Source: Tanypteryx hageni (taxonomy: Eukaryota; Arthropoda; Insecta; Odonata; Petaluridae). Taken from it: a stretch of 64,000 nucleotides of DNA. Below are positions 44,746 through 55,756 of the stretch, one piece after another. The notes under the pieces are model-generated. The model was not told where the DNA came from, searched no databases, and saw only the letters and a list, made by a program, of their open reading frames with translations. The stretch spans positions 2,170,001 to 2,234,000 of the forward strand of contig CM054117.1 in assembly GCA_028673005.1 (NCBI GenBank), given 5' to 3'. Position numbers and translations under genes: made by a program. Every line of letters starts with the position of its first letter. The first letter of the stretch is position 1.

Positions 44746-47430
44746 TAGATAGATTGAGGTAGGGATTGATCCTAAGCCGGGTTAAAATTTAGGCTGAGCT
44801 TTCATCTAAATATTGGTAAGTTTCCCATAAGATAACTCGCAAATATCGATTTTCATGGTATGCACGTCTTTACTCTTTAGCATTTTTAAATTAATTTTCA
44901 TTCCTCTTACGAATTTGGGAGTTGAACCAAAAGCCGCATATAAGAATGAAAATTCATTTCCCTGTCGTCGATTCTCGTATATGCTTTAAATCGATGCCGA
45001 TTTTAGTTTTTTACGTAAAAATTCAAATTTTAAACAATGCCTTGGTAACGATATACAATACGGCGGTAACTTAAACAAATGTTATTAGTCATTGATACTG
45101 TTGATGAGTGTTTATAATTCAAATTTTGTGATTTAAATTGTCGTACGTCTTAAAGAGCATTTTCTGCTAAGGTAGAAAGTTCTAGAGAAGAGAATAATAT
45201 TGATAAACTAATAAGTTGATATTAGTGCTAAAATTTAGACTGAAATTTCATAATATAAGACGTAATTGAAATTGTGAGAGAACGGTAGCACTTAGAGACG
45301 AGTACAAGGATTCATTCGAAAGCTTACAGCTGTGTGGGGCGGGAAAAAAATTGGGAGTAAAGAAACAAGAGAAAAAGAAATGGAAGAAGAAGAATTAAAT
45401 AATTGATTGTTATCAATTATAATGTGTTGAAACATCGAATTATCTTATTATTTTTTATTTATTTATTCTTTTATTCTATTATACCTAGTTGTTATATCTG
45501 TTCCACTCAATTTCTTGCAGCATTAGCTGCAACAAGCCACTAGTCCCTTATACAGTTCTAATAGAATTATTCTATGAAATCGCAACGTGCCATAAGATAA
45601 TTTTTGAGAAAACCTCATCGCGAGGCGTCTTCAAATATTACAAGTTAGCGCACGTAGCGCCAATGCGCGAGGGTCGGCAGAGTTTCAGGAACGATATATC
45701 TTGAAAAATCCAGCTGCGTCTCTTTATAGAGGATGTATTGAGTAATGGCGAAAATATTCCCAAATAGACGCAATATTTATACATTTCAAGAAAGCCTAGC
45801 AGAGAGTATTTCACAAAAAAATAATCTTTATGCTTTTATATATCTGTCTTAACCAGTGCTGGCAAACAAGTAAACGATTCGTTACGTTTTTCGTTACAGG
45901 CAAAAAAGCAATTTCGTTTTTCGTTACGCTAAAATCTAAATTTCTTTTTCCGTTACGTTTAACGTTATAACGAAATCATTCGGATAAAAAATAATTAAGT
46001 GTAGTTACTCTTTCAATTTTGTTATTTTTTTTAGAGGTCACGTATCCACCTTAAATAAGTGCTTCCCATTTAGAATACTAATTTGTAGGAAATATATTCT
46101 GCAGATCAGGATCGTTTTTAAGATTTCAAAGTATTCGGCACTTTTTTCGTTTTTGATGATCATGTATGAAAATTTGGATTTTCATATTTAAAATTTTATA
46201 TTCAAGTTAATAAACTTAACACATATTTAAGACTAAAATGTTAGTGTTATAACGGTTATGCCCTATATTAGAATTTTATAAGTAACACAAAAAGTACACT
46301 TAGAACACAAAACCCCGTAATTAAAGAAAATAAAAGGAGCCCTTCGGTCAGTTGCACAGATTGTATCTTGGAGAACATACCTACAATTTGGTAGAATGAT
46401 CGGTCATCAGATAAAACTAAAGAGAATTATCCAATTTCAATATTGATCCTCTTTAGGGCTCATTTTTGATGTCGTTCATTCTTTTCATATCCCTCATAAG
46501 AAATACATGGAAATCATACATGAGATTACAATATTACATTTCAAGATTAGGTAGATTTGAGATATTTACCCGGGAATAGCTTTATTTTGTACGAGTTTTC
46601 GGTGCTTGCATACTGCAATCGCTTAAAAAAATCACCATACACAAAGATCTAAACTCGTAATATGCCAACGCGATCTCCAGGGCAACAGCACTTCAGCCAT
46701 GCTGAGCCTATATGTATTAGATAATAAATTCCACGTGTCCTAGCAGAATATTTATAACTTTCTGCGTAATTATGGAAACTATCCGTAAATTCAAATTCTC
46801 TGCCAATCGGCGCTTGTCCAAGTTTTAGTATTTCAAGTTTCGTCTCTCAGATCGCCCTGTATTGCAATAAGAAAATTCATCATTAAGACAACACCCTATA
46901 CACTAAACTTATGGAAAAATTAGGACAATTTCTATTAAGATTATGGCATCATCATCCATGCCTTTAGCACTGTATTTGGTTTTACAAAAATCGCGAAGTA
47001 GTTAATACGCCATTATATTTAACAATTTAAAAGAGTTCAATTTTCTCGAAAAACACCGAAACACAACATTAAAATACTTGTTTTAATAAATTTCGTGTGT
47101 TAATGTATTGATGTTAATATTGCATACAAAAAGGTGTTCCACTCTGAGTTTGAGAAGCGTAACTAAGAGAACAGATGGCGTTGTTCCTTGTAATCACCTT
47201 AGAGACGGTCAGTTGCCCGTTAATAGCTTTCCGTGGTGGTAGTTGTGTTTTGGTGTGCTGTGAATGTTTTTTGTATTCATATAATGTAGCTCATAAATCG
47301 TTCAAGGTGAATAGTATTTTAAAATTTGTTTACTGTTTAAATTCTCTGTTAAGTGTAGACTTAAACCCTTGTTTTAGATTTTCAGTAGAATTAAACCTTT
47401 TTGTTTGATTCAACCATTTACTTGAGTTCA
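44746..47430. other. Mostly unassigned; one hAT-like end
   Basis: No gene was recognised. At 45855, CAGTGCTGGCAAACAAGTAA followed by repeated cgttacg words (45885-45970) resembles a hAT terminus with subterminal repeats, but the opposite end was not found. The 77-codon frame at 47175-47408 has no known domain and may be the leader of the pogo element that follows. Confidence 0.35.
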
Positions 47431-47439
47431 GGTTTTCGC

Positions 47440-48710
47440 CTATTATGGGGAGGTCTCGAACGCCTAATATTGGGTTTCATGCGTCTATTATTGGGCTCCC
47501 CATATTAGAAAATCAGTTATCTAATAACTGATTTATTGTTGGTTATAGGCTATCACAGATGGTCCCTAGCAAAAAATGGAAGCTTGAAAGGATGAAGGCA
47601 GCTGTTGAGGCTATGAGGAAGAAGGAAATAGGCAGCTACAAGGCATCAAGGGTTTAAATGTACCACAAAAAACACTAGAACGTTGTGTAAAAGATCTGCA
47701 GAAAATCCCAAGTGAAGGAACAAATACAAAACTGAGTAGAAAACAAAATCTTCCTCCTGAAGTAGAAAATGATTTGGCTGAGCATTGACTGTTAATGGAA
47801 AGGAAGTTTTTCGGCTTGTCAATGGCAGACGTCAGGCGACTGGCTTACCAAACTGTTTCACTAATTGAAATTAAAAACCAGTTTTCCAAGAAAAATCTGG
47901 AACCAAATGGTGGAATAATCGATCATAATGCAGCCCTGCGCATTTTCAGCAATCCACTTCTTCTGCGCCTGTCCTAGCATCAGATATCAGCCCTGTGCCA
48001 AGCTTGAATTCAAAGCCAAATCCTCGTGCTGGATCAGTAAAGAATATAAAGAGTTCTCCGTACAAAAATAAATTGTTGCGGAAACTCAGAAAAAGAAACG
48101 TCAACATGCTACTAAATCCAAAAATAAACTTATTGCGTCGATTGCTGTTGTGCGTCCTTCAAAAAGAACAAGGAAGAGAAGGGCTCCAACTTCGTCTGAC
48201 TCTTCATCAGATTCGGACAATGAACTAGTTGTTCCTCTCGCGGATAATTCGATCTAAGAGAATGGTGAAGACGATGCAGAGTGCCTGTGTTGTAGTTGTC
48301 GTTTCTCCGAAGACCACAATGGAGAAGACTGGGTGCGATGTGCGAAATGTTTCAGATGTACTGGTACGGAGGAAGCTTTTGTGCGTGAGCTTTGTCAGTG
48401 ATAAAAACTGCTTTCTTCTCAAATTCGTGTTTTGTGTACGTATTGTATCTGTTCTAAAACTATTTGTTCTCTTCTCAGTTTAAATTATTCACCTCCCCAT
48501 ATTAGGACAATGATAACGCCTAATTTGGGGAAATTAAGCCTTTAAGTAAAAGAGTTTTACACGTGTTTTCCCTTGATTAATGCGTGATGTTTATTTAACA
48601 AGATTTATTTTATTAATCGATTAAAATTATATTTGTGTTCCCGACTGGCTTCCAATTTTTTTCCAAGTTTAAGGGTTGTTTTAAAAATAACCTTCCCATA
48701 ATAGGCAACT
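47440..48710 (+). pseudogene. Internally deleted pogo/Tigger-like element
   Basis: From ATG 47559 the sequence reads MVPSKKWKLERMKAAVEAMR, GSYKASRV, a 1-base frameshift, then PQKTLERCVKDLQKIPSEGT. ERKFFGLSMADVRRLAYQTV follows. These are the psq-type HTH and CENP-B-type DNA-binding domains of pogo transposases. The DDE catalytic core is absent: the sequence jumps at about 47900-47960 to the C-terminal tail NSKPNPRAGS...KNIKSSPYKNKL. A Ser/Asp stretch and a zinc-finger end CLCCSCRFSEDHNGEDWVRC, AKCFR, then a stop at about 48405 follow. Both flanks carry repeats of cctattatgggga/cctaatattggg type (47445-47515; 48495-48530; 48690-48706) in inverted arrangement, probably the ends. It could bind but not move DNA. 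Confidence 0.82.
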
Positions 48711-49540
48711 TTCTCCTACTTATTCTTGGTAATGCACTATTATTTAATGCTCAAATAATATGGACTACTAATAAATATAAAATTCACATACATATTTACT
48801 CTAATTAAAGGTGTTTGTCTGTTTGTTTGTTCGGCTATACAAATCCACACGCTTGATCCTAGAGCCACCAATCCTGGCCTGATATTTAATACGATCAAAA
48901 GGAAGAGAGTAGTCAGGTTTTGGGGACGAAATTTCAATCAACCAAGTTTACCTGTCTGCACGTATGTAATGCTCTTTGAACGACTATAACTACGCCATTT
49001 TTGCATCATATCCAACTAAATTTTGTATTTAGACTTACAATGATACATTGAATGAATAAACTATGAAACATTGAAACAATGTTGGTATTTTCTGTGCCCA
49101 GCACATTACTTTCCGATAGCTAAAATTGAGAGTGAACGAAAGAACTTACCGAGTTATATGACGGCTCATTTGAAAGCACCGAGAACTATTATTAAATAAA
49201 GAGTCCGGACAGTCATATATATCTGCAAAAAGACCTTGAGGTGATCTTCTACTCATGTAAGGAATTGCAGTTGGAAATGAGCCTCTAAAAGTGAGCCATT
49301 ATTTGTTTTTAGAATGGCAGGAGTAATTTATATCATAGTATCATACAAAATCGATGAAAAAGTTATTGTTGTTCGTTGGTCTGTTTGTTTTTCCAGCTAA
49401 TCAACATATTGGACTATAATAGCAATAACTACATTCACACCGGACACACATAAAGGAGGAGGAAAGCCCAGTACCGGCATCAACCTGATCTTCACGAAGA
49501 GCGGTCTCCTCAAACCAAACAAATAGGGTTCAGGACGATG
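48711..49540. other. No gene; possible dispersed repeat
   Basis: AT-rich; the stretch around 48815-48960 (tgtttgtctgtttgtttgtt, then acgcttgatcctagagccac) has the look of a common interspersed repeat, but no second copy is seen in this window. Confidence 0.3.
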
Positions 49541-49544
49541 ATAG

Positions 49545-49632
49545 ACTAAAAAATATGACTTCTGCCGGATATGAACACGGGACCGCTGCATAGAAAGCCA
49601 ACGCTCTATCCACTCTACCGCCACAAACCTCC
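49545..49632 (-). repeat. tRNA-like SINE copy
   Basis: The minus strand reads tgtggcggtagagtggatag then agcgttggctttctatgcag and cggtcccgtgttcatatccg. It has an A-box-like TGGATAGAGCGTTGG and a B-box-like GGTCCCGTGTTCATATCC. It matches the copy at 20880-20985 in order and sequence, so the two define a SINE family in this genome. Confidence 0.65.
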
Positions 49633-49982
49633 GCAAAAATAGCGAACTCTGGAAAGTACCTAGGAATAATCCTCTGCAGCGATCTATCGTGGAACATCCA
49701 TATTCGTCGAGTTGTTGGCGCATCCAACAAGAAATCAGGTTCCATTGGAAGCGTAATCCGAAATATTAATGAGAATGTTCAAAAAGCTTTTTACATATCG
49801 TTGGCTATGCTGCAAGCCAATATATGGAGTATATGGAATCCACGTGAAAAATGCCACATACTCGAGTGGGAAAAACTGCAGCACAAAGCGCAGCAAATGT
49901 CCGTGGAACAAATAAACAACCATATTCGTAGTGTTACTTCATTATTAATGGATTTTACCACAATTATTGAATATGTGAGGTG
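49633..49982 (+). pseudogene. CR1/Jockey-like LINE RT C-terminal fragment
   Basis: A continuous plus frame of about 116 codons reads SGKYLGIILCSDLSWNIHIR, then IGSVIRNINENVQKAFYISL, QANIWSIWNPREK and WEKLQHKAQQM. This corresponds to the KYLGV...DLsW..HI, LvrpxLeYaxxvWdP and iekvQrrA segments of LINE reverse transcriptases. It is open to 49980 but truncated at both ends and lacks the catalytic box. It begins immediately beside the SINE copy. Confidence 0.8.
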
Positions 49983-50014
49983 AACTATATGACGGAGCGA
50001 TGCCGAGGAATGTT

Positions 50015-50590
50015 TTATCTTCTCCATATACGAAGCATAGAGAAAGTATTGTTATCATGAAATAATCGAATTCGAGATTTCAACAGAAATACATGTTTAA
50101 ATTCCCCTGAACACGTTTTTATAATATTTTTCCGATGATGTCTGTGTGTGTGTGTGTCTGTGACCGGAATTTTGTAGGTGCTCAAACTCAAAAACTATTA
50201 ATCAGATTAACGCTAAATTTTATATTTGACATTTTTGTTAAAAGAAAGCAACTAATTAGTTTTGTCAAAAATCGGTCAACCAGAAGTGGGTGTTTACTTT
50301 TGTCACATTCGTTTTTCTTAATATTAGATAAATGTAAAAAGTATTGGAATAAAAGTTGTAGAAAATTTAATTTTCTACAATGTTTGTTAGAAACATTTTC
50401 CCATATTATGCATTGTTGAAGGGATATTTTTAAAAATAAATATTTTAGCTGCAACAACCACACCACCTACCATCGATTATTGCAAACACACTACGCTTCC
50501 TTTTATTTTACTATTTGTTTGAGCTTCGGTGCTATATCCAATATCAGAAGGCTACGGTTTGAGTTTATTTCTGTTCTCTGTAAATTTTTC
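50015..50590 (+). repeat. Dispersed ~600-bp repeat, copy 2
   Basis: Same orientation and block order as 44140-44745, with small indels. It contains tctccatatacgaagcatag, tgatgtctgtgtgtgtgtgt and gaagtgggtgtttacttttg. Frames on both strands (50135-50466) are not conserved between the copies and are not proposed as genes. Confidence 0.75.
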
Positions 50591-51345
50591 TCGCAGTTCC
50601 TTAAAATGTTTTTTATCATTTAAGATATTTGGAATTTTTAGAATTACAGGTATGGAGAAAGTCATGTGGTGGCCACATTAGATTTCTTTCCTAGAACGAA
50701 GAGTTATCATAACAGGATATAGTATGTGGTGAGATTCTCTTGGGAATTTGGTGAACTGCCCCCTACCACCCGGAAGCTTGGTGAATTGCAGGGTATTGTG
50801 TATATATCTCCTGCTATGATTTCTTATTTCCCGCTGAAATTCGAGCATCGATAACGCTCTTTCTTACTCGATCGCAGGACAGAGCTATATCTAAGTATGC
50901 TCAGGCTTTGTCTTTATATTCAAGACAACTCGCTAACCGGAGTACTTTGCGATACACTCGTAATTATCACTTCCTTTTGTTTACTTCATTCCGAATCGTC
51001 TTCAAATTATATATCTTTAGTATATCTTTTTACGATAGGGAATTTGACATTCACGATCTCGTCTTGAATATCGTTTCGAAGCTGGTATTAAATAGTTTCT
51101 TGCTTTCACACAAGTATGTGAAGTGATTTGACTTTGTTTATCGACTTTTAAACATCACCTGGTATCAGTCTTCTCACTTGTGCTCACTGACGACTCTTCA
51201 TTGTCCACTATGGGTTCTATTACCAGCGTAATGTTCAAAAACGTTCTTTATATAGAGGGAAAAATGATTTTTAAATTAGTATTACATAAAACTACGAATC
51301 AGCCTGGTCCGAAAGAGCAGCAGAACAAATAACGTTTAAATGATA
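50591..51345. other. No gene recognised
   Basis: AT-rich. The 72-codon frame at 50908-51126 has no recognised domain. Confidence 0.4.
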
Positions 51346-51349
51346 AATG

Positions 51350-51910
51350 CGTGATTCCCAGCAAAGCAAGCCTTTCGGGTGCGCACCCCTTCCAAAGCGG
51401 TTTCTTCCGCTTCCGTCACGGGCAAACGTAATTCATACACAACTCTCGACGCAGATTACGCCTAATGGCTGGCCGGGACGACCTTTTGCTTCTGACCCAC
51501 CCACCTCCTCTTCGAATGTTCCCCCACACTTATTTCTCCGCCCATGCACTTATACCCTTCCGATTCGGGAGGCCCCCTCCCCCTGTGCCATTCTCCCTGA
51601 TAGGGTCCTATTTTATGAGTCCGAAATCTCTGGATTCTCGACGCTCAGAGGGGATAGGCACGCAGAGAGGCCAAGGGGTGGGAGGGTCGAAAATCGCGCA
51701 AAGCCAGAACGCGCTTACGCAGGCGCGGGCAGAGAAGTACCGATATCGCCCTAGCATAACACCCCCCCCCCCCTCTACCCCCACCCCACATCACCATTCC
51801 TGCATCCCACGCCTCGCATATCCCCGCAATCCCCTTTCCACACATCTTTCCACACGCACTGCCTCCCTTTTCTCTTCCTGCCTCGATCCTCTTCTGCCGG
51901 AATGAAACTC
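51350..51910. other. C/T-rich, GC-richer block
   Basis: Pyrimidine-rich sequence with a run of 11-12 C at about 51760-51771 and many ccacc/ctcc words. Two overlapping plus frames (135 and 146 codons) are rich in Pro/Ser/Arg and look like composition artefacts. No promoter or protein is assigned. Confidence 0.4.
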
Positions 51911-52296
51911 GACGCGTGAATACTTTTTCGTTCTCGGTTACCTATTTGAGTGCAATTCTCTCGACCCCATCTAACTCGCGATCAACCTCACCACCATTTT
52001 GGCGAGAGCGCCGCTAACGACATGCATCGGATGACTCGTTTGAACGGAGAGGAAGGCGGAGATATCGATGGAGCAGTTAAACCTTGAAATGAGAACATCG
52101 AATAAAAGTAGAACAGCGGCACGAGGGTTTCATAAAATGCCTGCGGCAGCGTAGAAGGAAATGGGTGAAAAACCGGCAGGTAATACCTATGTAAAATTAT
52201 GACGCAAACCTATCCACTGAAATTTCGAATTTGGTTTATAATGATAATCGAATGGAAGTTTTTACGTCGCATAAAAGTTATATCGGTGTCGCTCTG

Positions 52297-52441
52297 ATAT
52301 GCGATCTACACGCGAGCTGTGATGTACGCGTTTGCGGATTGGGTTGGGTTGGGTTGTTTTGTAAGTTGGCTTCGTTTGTGGGTGGCTCATGTGTAGATCG
52401 CATATTAAACCAGTTTTAGCGTGTGGATCGCATATTAGACC
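52297..52441. repeat. Inverted repeat, 15-bp perfect arms
   Basis: atatgcgatctacac (52297-52311) and gtgtagatcgcatat (52391-52405) are perfect inverted arms around a ggttg-repeat-containing loop. A third diverged copy (gtgtggatcgcatattagac) follows at 52421-52440. Possibly the end of a small foldback element. Confidence 0.75.
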
Positions 52442-53049
52442 GGAATCGTTATTTTGGTGGTCTATGTGAGTCTATCGGAAAAAAATAAAATTCGACTGGT
52501 GTCATTTCAACGTTTTACTTTAATTGAGGTAAAATAACAAATTGTTGAGAAAAGATGAAATATTTATGTAATATTATTTTATTTCTTTGCGTGAAGCTGC
52601 GTCTGCCCAGCTGTCAGTGCGTATGAAGCCTCTACATATTTTATATGAGAGCTATCTTTGCGAAAAGCAGTAAAGCATAATTTTCAATCGCCTTTTAAAA
52701 TTACTTATAATCGTACGAAAATGGAATATGAACCAAACAACGCCTAAAAGAAAGAAAAATCATTTTTCCTCTGCAGAATTCCAAATACGCACAAAATCGG
52801 CCAAAAAAATTGTTTGAACACGAATATTTCGCGTTTTTGGGGTAAAAATCTTTCCTCGTCAAGGGCACTCATATTGTTGTTCATTTTGGCATATCGCTTA
52901 AAGATTTCCCTCCCCTCCACCCTCCCTTAATGTCGCTCGCTCCCTAACCTCCAATTTTTTAATTGCAAGCATGCATTGACGGGTATAATTGTTTCGTAAT
53001 TCAATTTATTCTTTAAAATCGTTAACAAAATATAGTAAGTAATACTAGA

Positions 53050-53285
53050 AATCATTTTCTTTTCCGATAAAAAATGTATACTGGTTTAAAGATTGTGGGA
53101 ACATACTGATAGGTATACTTGCGTAAGGGAATGAATTTCTTTAATATTTTTAGTGAATTTTTGACAATTTTTTCTCGAAGGACATTTCTTCTCCTATACC
53201 AAAATGTATTCCAACCTGACAAAATTCTCCTCAGTTCCTCTGTCACTTTTCTTCCACTACTGCTACTACTTAGTAAATTGGATTA
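53050..53285 (-). pseudogene. Possible LINE RT fragment, repeated at 53690
   Basis: The minus frame reads KVTEELRRILSGWNTFWYRR, RNVLREKIVKNSLKILKK, similar in layout to the thumb segment of RTE-like reverse transcriptases. Its first 70 bases (attccaacctgacaaaattc type) recur at 53696-53765 in the same orientation as ATEELRKLLSGWN. It is too short to assign a family. Confidence 0.35.
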
Positions 53286-53520
53286 GTTGATTATGTTAAA
53301 TAGATATAGCTGGAAAAACCGTCCTTATGGACGTTATCATCTTGTCGTAGTGCTCAACAGTTTTTAATTGTTAACATCAAAATAGGAAACATTTGCAATA
53401 GAATAATTGTTGAGTACGGGAACACAAGTATGCGTATACTTATGTATGAAGATGGATTTCAATATTTTTAGTGAAAATATTGAAATGTTTTGACGGAGGC
53501 CTCTTTTCTCAAATCACACA

Positions 53521-53680
53521 ATTATGGTGGTTAGAGTATCTGCTGACGTATTCTAAGGCCGCGCATTCGAATTCCGCAGAGGACATGGATGTTTGTGTAT
53601 GTCATGCCTGGTAAGATACAAGAATAGACTAGTTGGTCTAAGCCACACAGTTAAATAAAGATGATTTGTTATTAATAATA
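53521..53680 (+). repeat. tRNA-like SINE, different family
   Basis: tggtggttagagtatctgct carries an A-box-like GGTTAGAGTATCTG, and the B-box-like GCATTCGAATTCC follows at about 53566-53578. A tail region and aataaagatgatttgttatt at about 53655-53674 are consistent with a SINE 3' end. It lies between the two copies of the LINE-like piece at 53050 and 53690. Confidence 0.55.
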
Positions 53681-53769
53681 ATATTACCATTACTTATTCC
53701 AACCAGACAAAAGTTTTCTCAGTTCCTCGGTCGCTTACCTTCCATTACTACTGTTTGGTAAATTCTAAC

Positions 53770-55435
53770 TACAAATTAACTACAAGCGTAGCGCAACGGC
53801 CATACTAGTCATTATATAAGAAGTCCAAACGTTTGTCTGATTCTTTTACCCAAAGCTCAATATATCGAGAAAGATATGTATGATTTCGAACATATTTTCT
53901 GTAATACACTGGGATCAACCTCCTGCTCTTTTCAGACTTGCCTTCGTCTATCACGAGGTCCAGAGTTTGATTTCAGAAGCGTCAAAACAGACGACAATTG
54001 AGTTGTCATAAAAGTTCTTCTTTAGACGTTCTTTACCAGCTAAGCAGTAGTAGCGGAACACCCAATGAGCACCTCTCGTCCGTCCGTCGTAACTTTCATC
54101 CCCTAAACAGCTGAAAGGATTTTAATTAAAACAAGTACGAGGGATCCTTAATAAAATGTATTGCCCAATCGTGATTTATAACTGCATCCATCAATTGAAA
54201 CTTTCACATTATACGAGCATTTAAATAAACTTATAATCTTATCGTGTTAAATGGCCTCCGTAAATCAACAATTAAAAACCATATTTTTCTCTTCCTAGCA
54301 CTTATATGTCCTTTAAGGTTTGGATTAAACATCTTATTCGGAGAGAATTACCTAAACTTTTTTCTTCGTGGACCTCATTGAGCCTTATCAATCAAATGAA
54401 GTACACACTTTAAAATTGCTACAAGTAATATGCGTCAAATTAACATAATTTTTCATAATTAATATCCGTTCTCTTACTGGAATGGATGAAAAAGGTTGAG
54501 GAAAAACTTAAACTGCATAAAATAATAATTAGATAAAAGGTTTCTAAATGTCCCACACTTCCACTTTTCATGATAATTTGCAGTTGGACTCTTTTCCCAG
54601 TTTCATTTTTTGTGTAACTATTCTATAGTTAAATGTTAATTTTGTGATAAGATTTTCAGCATTTTGGCGTATTTCTCTACTCCATTTATTGAACGAATGT
54701 CAAGTTTAACCGCTATATGCTCTTGAGGTTTCTGAATTGCATCGTTAAAAGTAAAATTTAATGTTTTGAGCTTTGTGCATAAGAAAAAAGATTCAGTTTC
54801 AATTGTGCTATTTTCTTTAGTGTTATCTTCAACTGCTATAATAAATACTTTACTGAGAATTACTGTCAACTTTACCAAGTATTTCCTGAACGTAGAAATA
54901 ATAGAAATTGGAATTTGGACAATTTAAAACGTCTGTGAACCGAAAAAAGATTCAAGTTTGCCAAATGTGCATTATAAGGGATATGATGATTAAGTGGGAC
55001 TTTGTACCACAAAAAAGCGAATTTTAATTATGAAAATTTTAATATCCGCCATTAAGTATATTTTTTAAAATACCCCATCGTATCTATTAATGTACCCCCA
55101 GGGGTACGCGTAGGACAGTATGGAAAATCCTGGGACAACATATACCACAAAAAAGCCCGCGAAATCACATAATTATGACATATGTAGTTTCGGATTTAAA
55201 AAATACGTTACAACGCATATATGGGGGTAAGAGCAAAATGTAGATATCTAATTGTTGTTTCCGTTATACGATAAAAATATCTCAAATTCTCTTGGAAACG
55301 AAATGTACTTAACTATCTATTATGCATTTCATTTATATGCATGAGTAGTAAAAGCAACCATATTTCTCGGTAAAAAACAAACCCCTAAATTGAAACACTT
55401 CAAATGGATAACAAATTAATATTATACATGTATTA
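53770..55435. other. No gene recognised
   Basis: AT-rich unique-looking sequence. A short palindrome gtacccccaggggtac lies at about 55093-55108. The 80-codon minus frame (54878-54636) has no recognised domain. Confidence 0.4.
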
Positions 55436-55439
55436 TTCA

Positions 55440-55512
55440 TCACTAGTGGTGTAGTGGTAAGCGTGTTGCTTCCCATTACAAAGTTCCGGTGTTCAAACTC
55501 CGCGAATGCAGG
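55440..55512 (+). repeat. tRNA-like element upstream of RTE-like LINE
   Basis: ctagtggtgtagtggtaagc (A-box-like TGGTGTAGTGGTAAGCG) and ggtgttcaaactccgcgaat (B-box-like GTGTTCAAACTCC) are at tRNA spacing. It does not form a full tRNA and is best read as a SINE head or tRNA pseudogene. Confidence 0.5.
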
Positions 55513-55756
55513 TTTTATATAAAAAATTATCATCGGTGCCTGGCAGTAGGCAGCAGTACTGTCAGTATGGTATACAGCCGAAAACAAATTATCTTGGCTG
55601 GAGCTATATTCAATACAGCTGTAGGCGTGATTGGGACCATTTTAACGGTAACAGTACTGCGATGTGGAATGCAAGAGGGAAACTACCACATTACAATCCC
55701 TAGTAATGATTATATGGCTAGACAATATGAGTTCTCTCGAGGTAAAACAATCTGGA

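Noticed and set aside
51347..51905. Two overlapping Pro/Arg/Ser-rich plus frames
   Set aside because: C/T-rich sequence with a poly-C run; the two frames cannot both be coding and neither has a recognisable domain.
55440..55512. tRNA gene
   Set aside because: Box motifs only; the acceptor ends do not pair.
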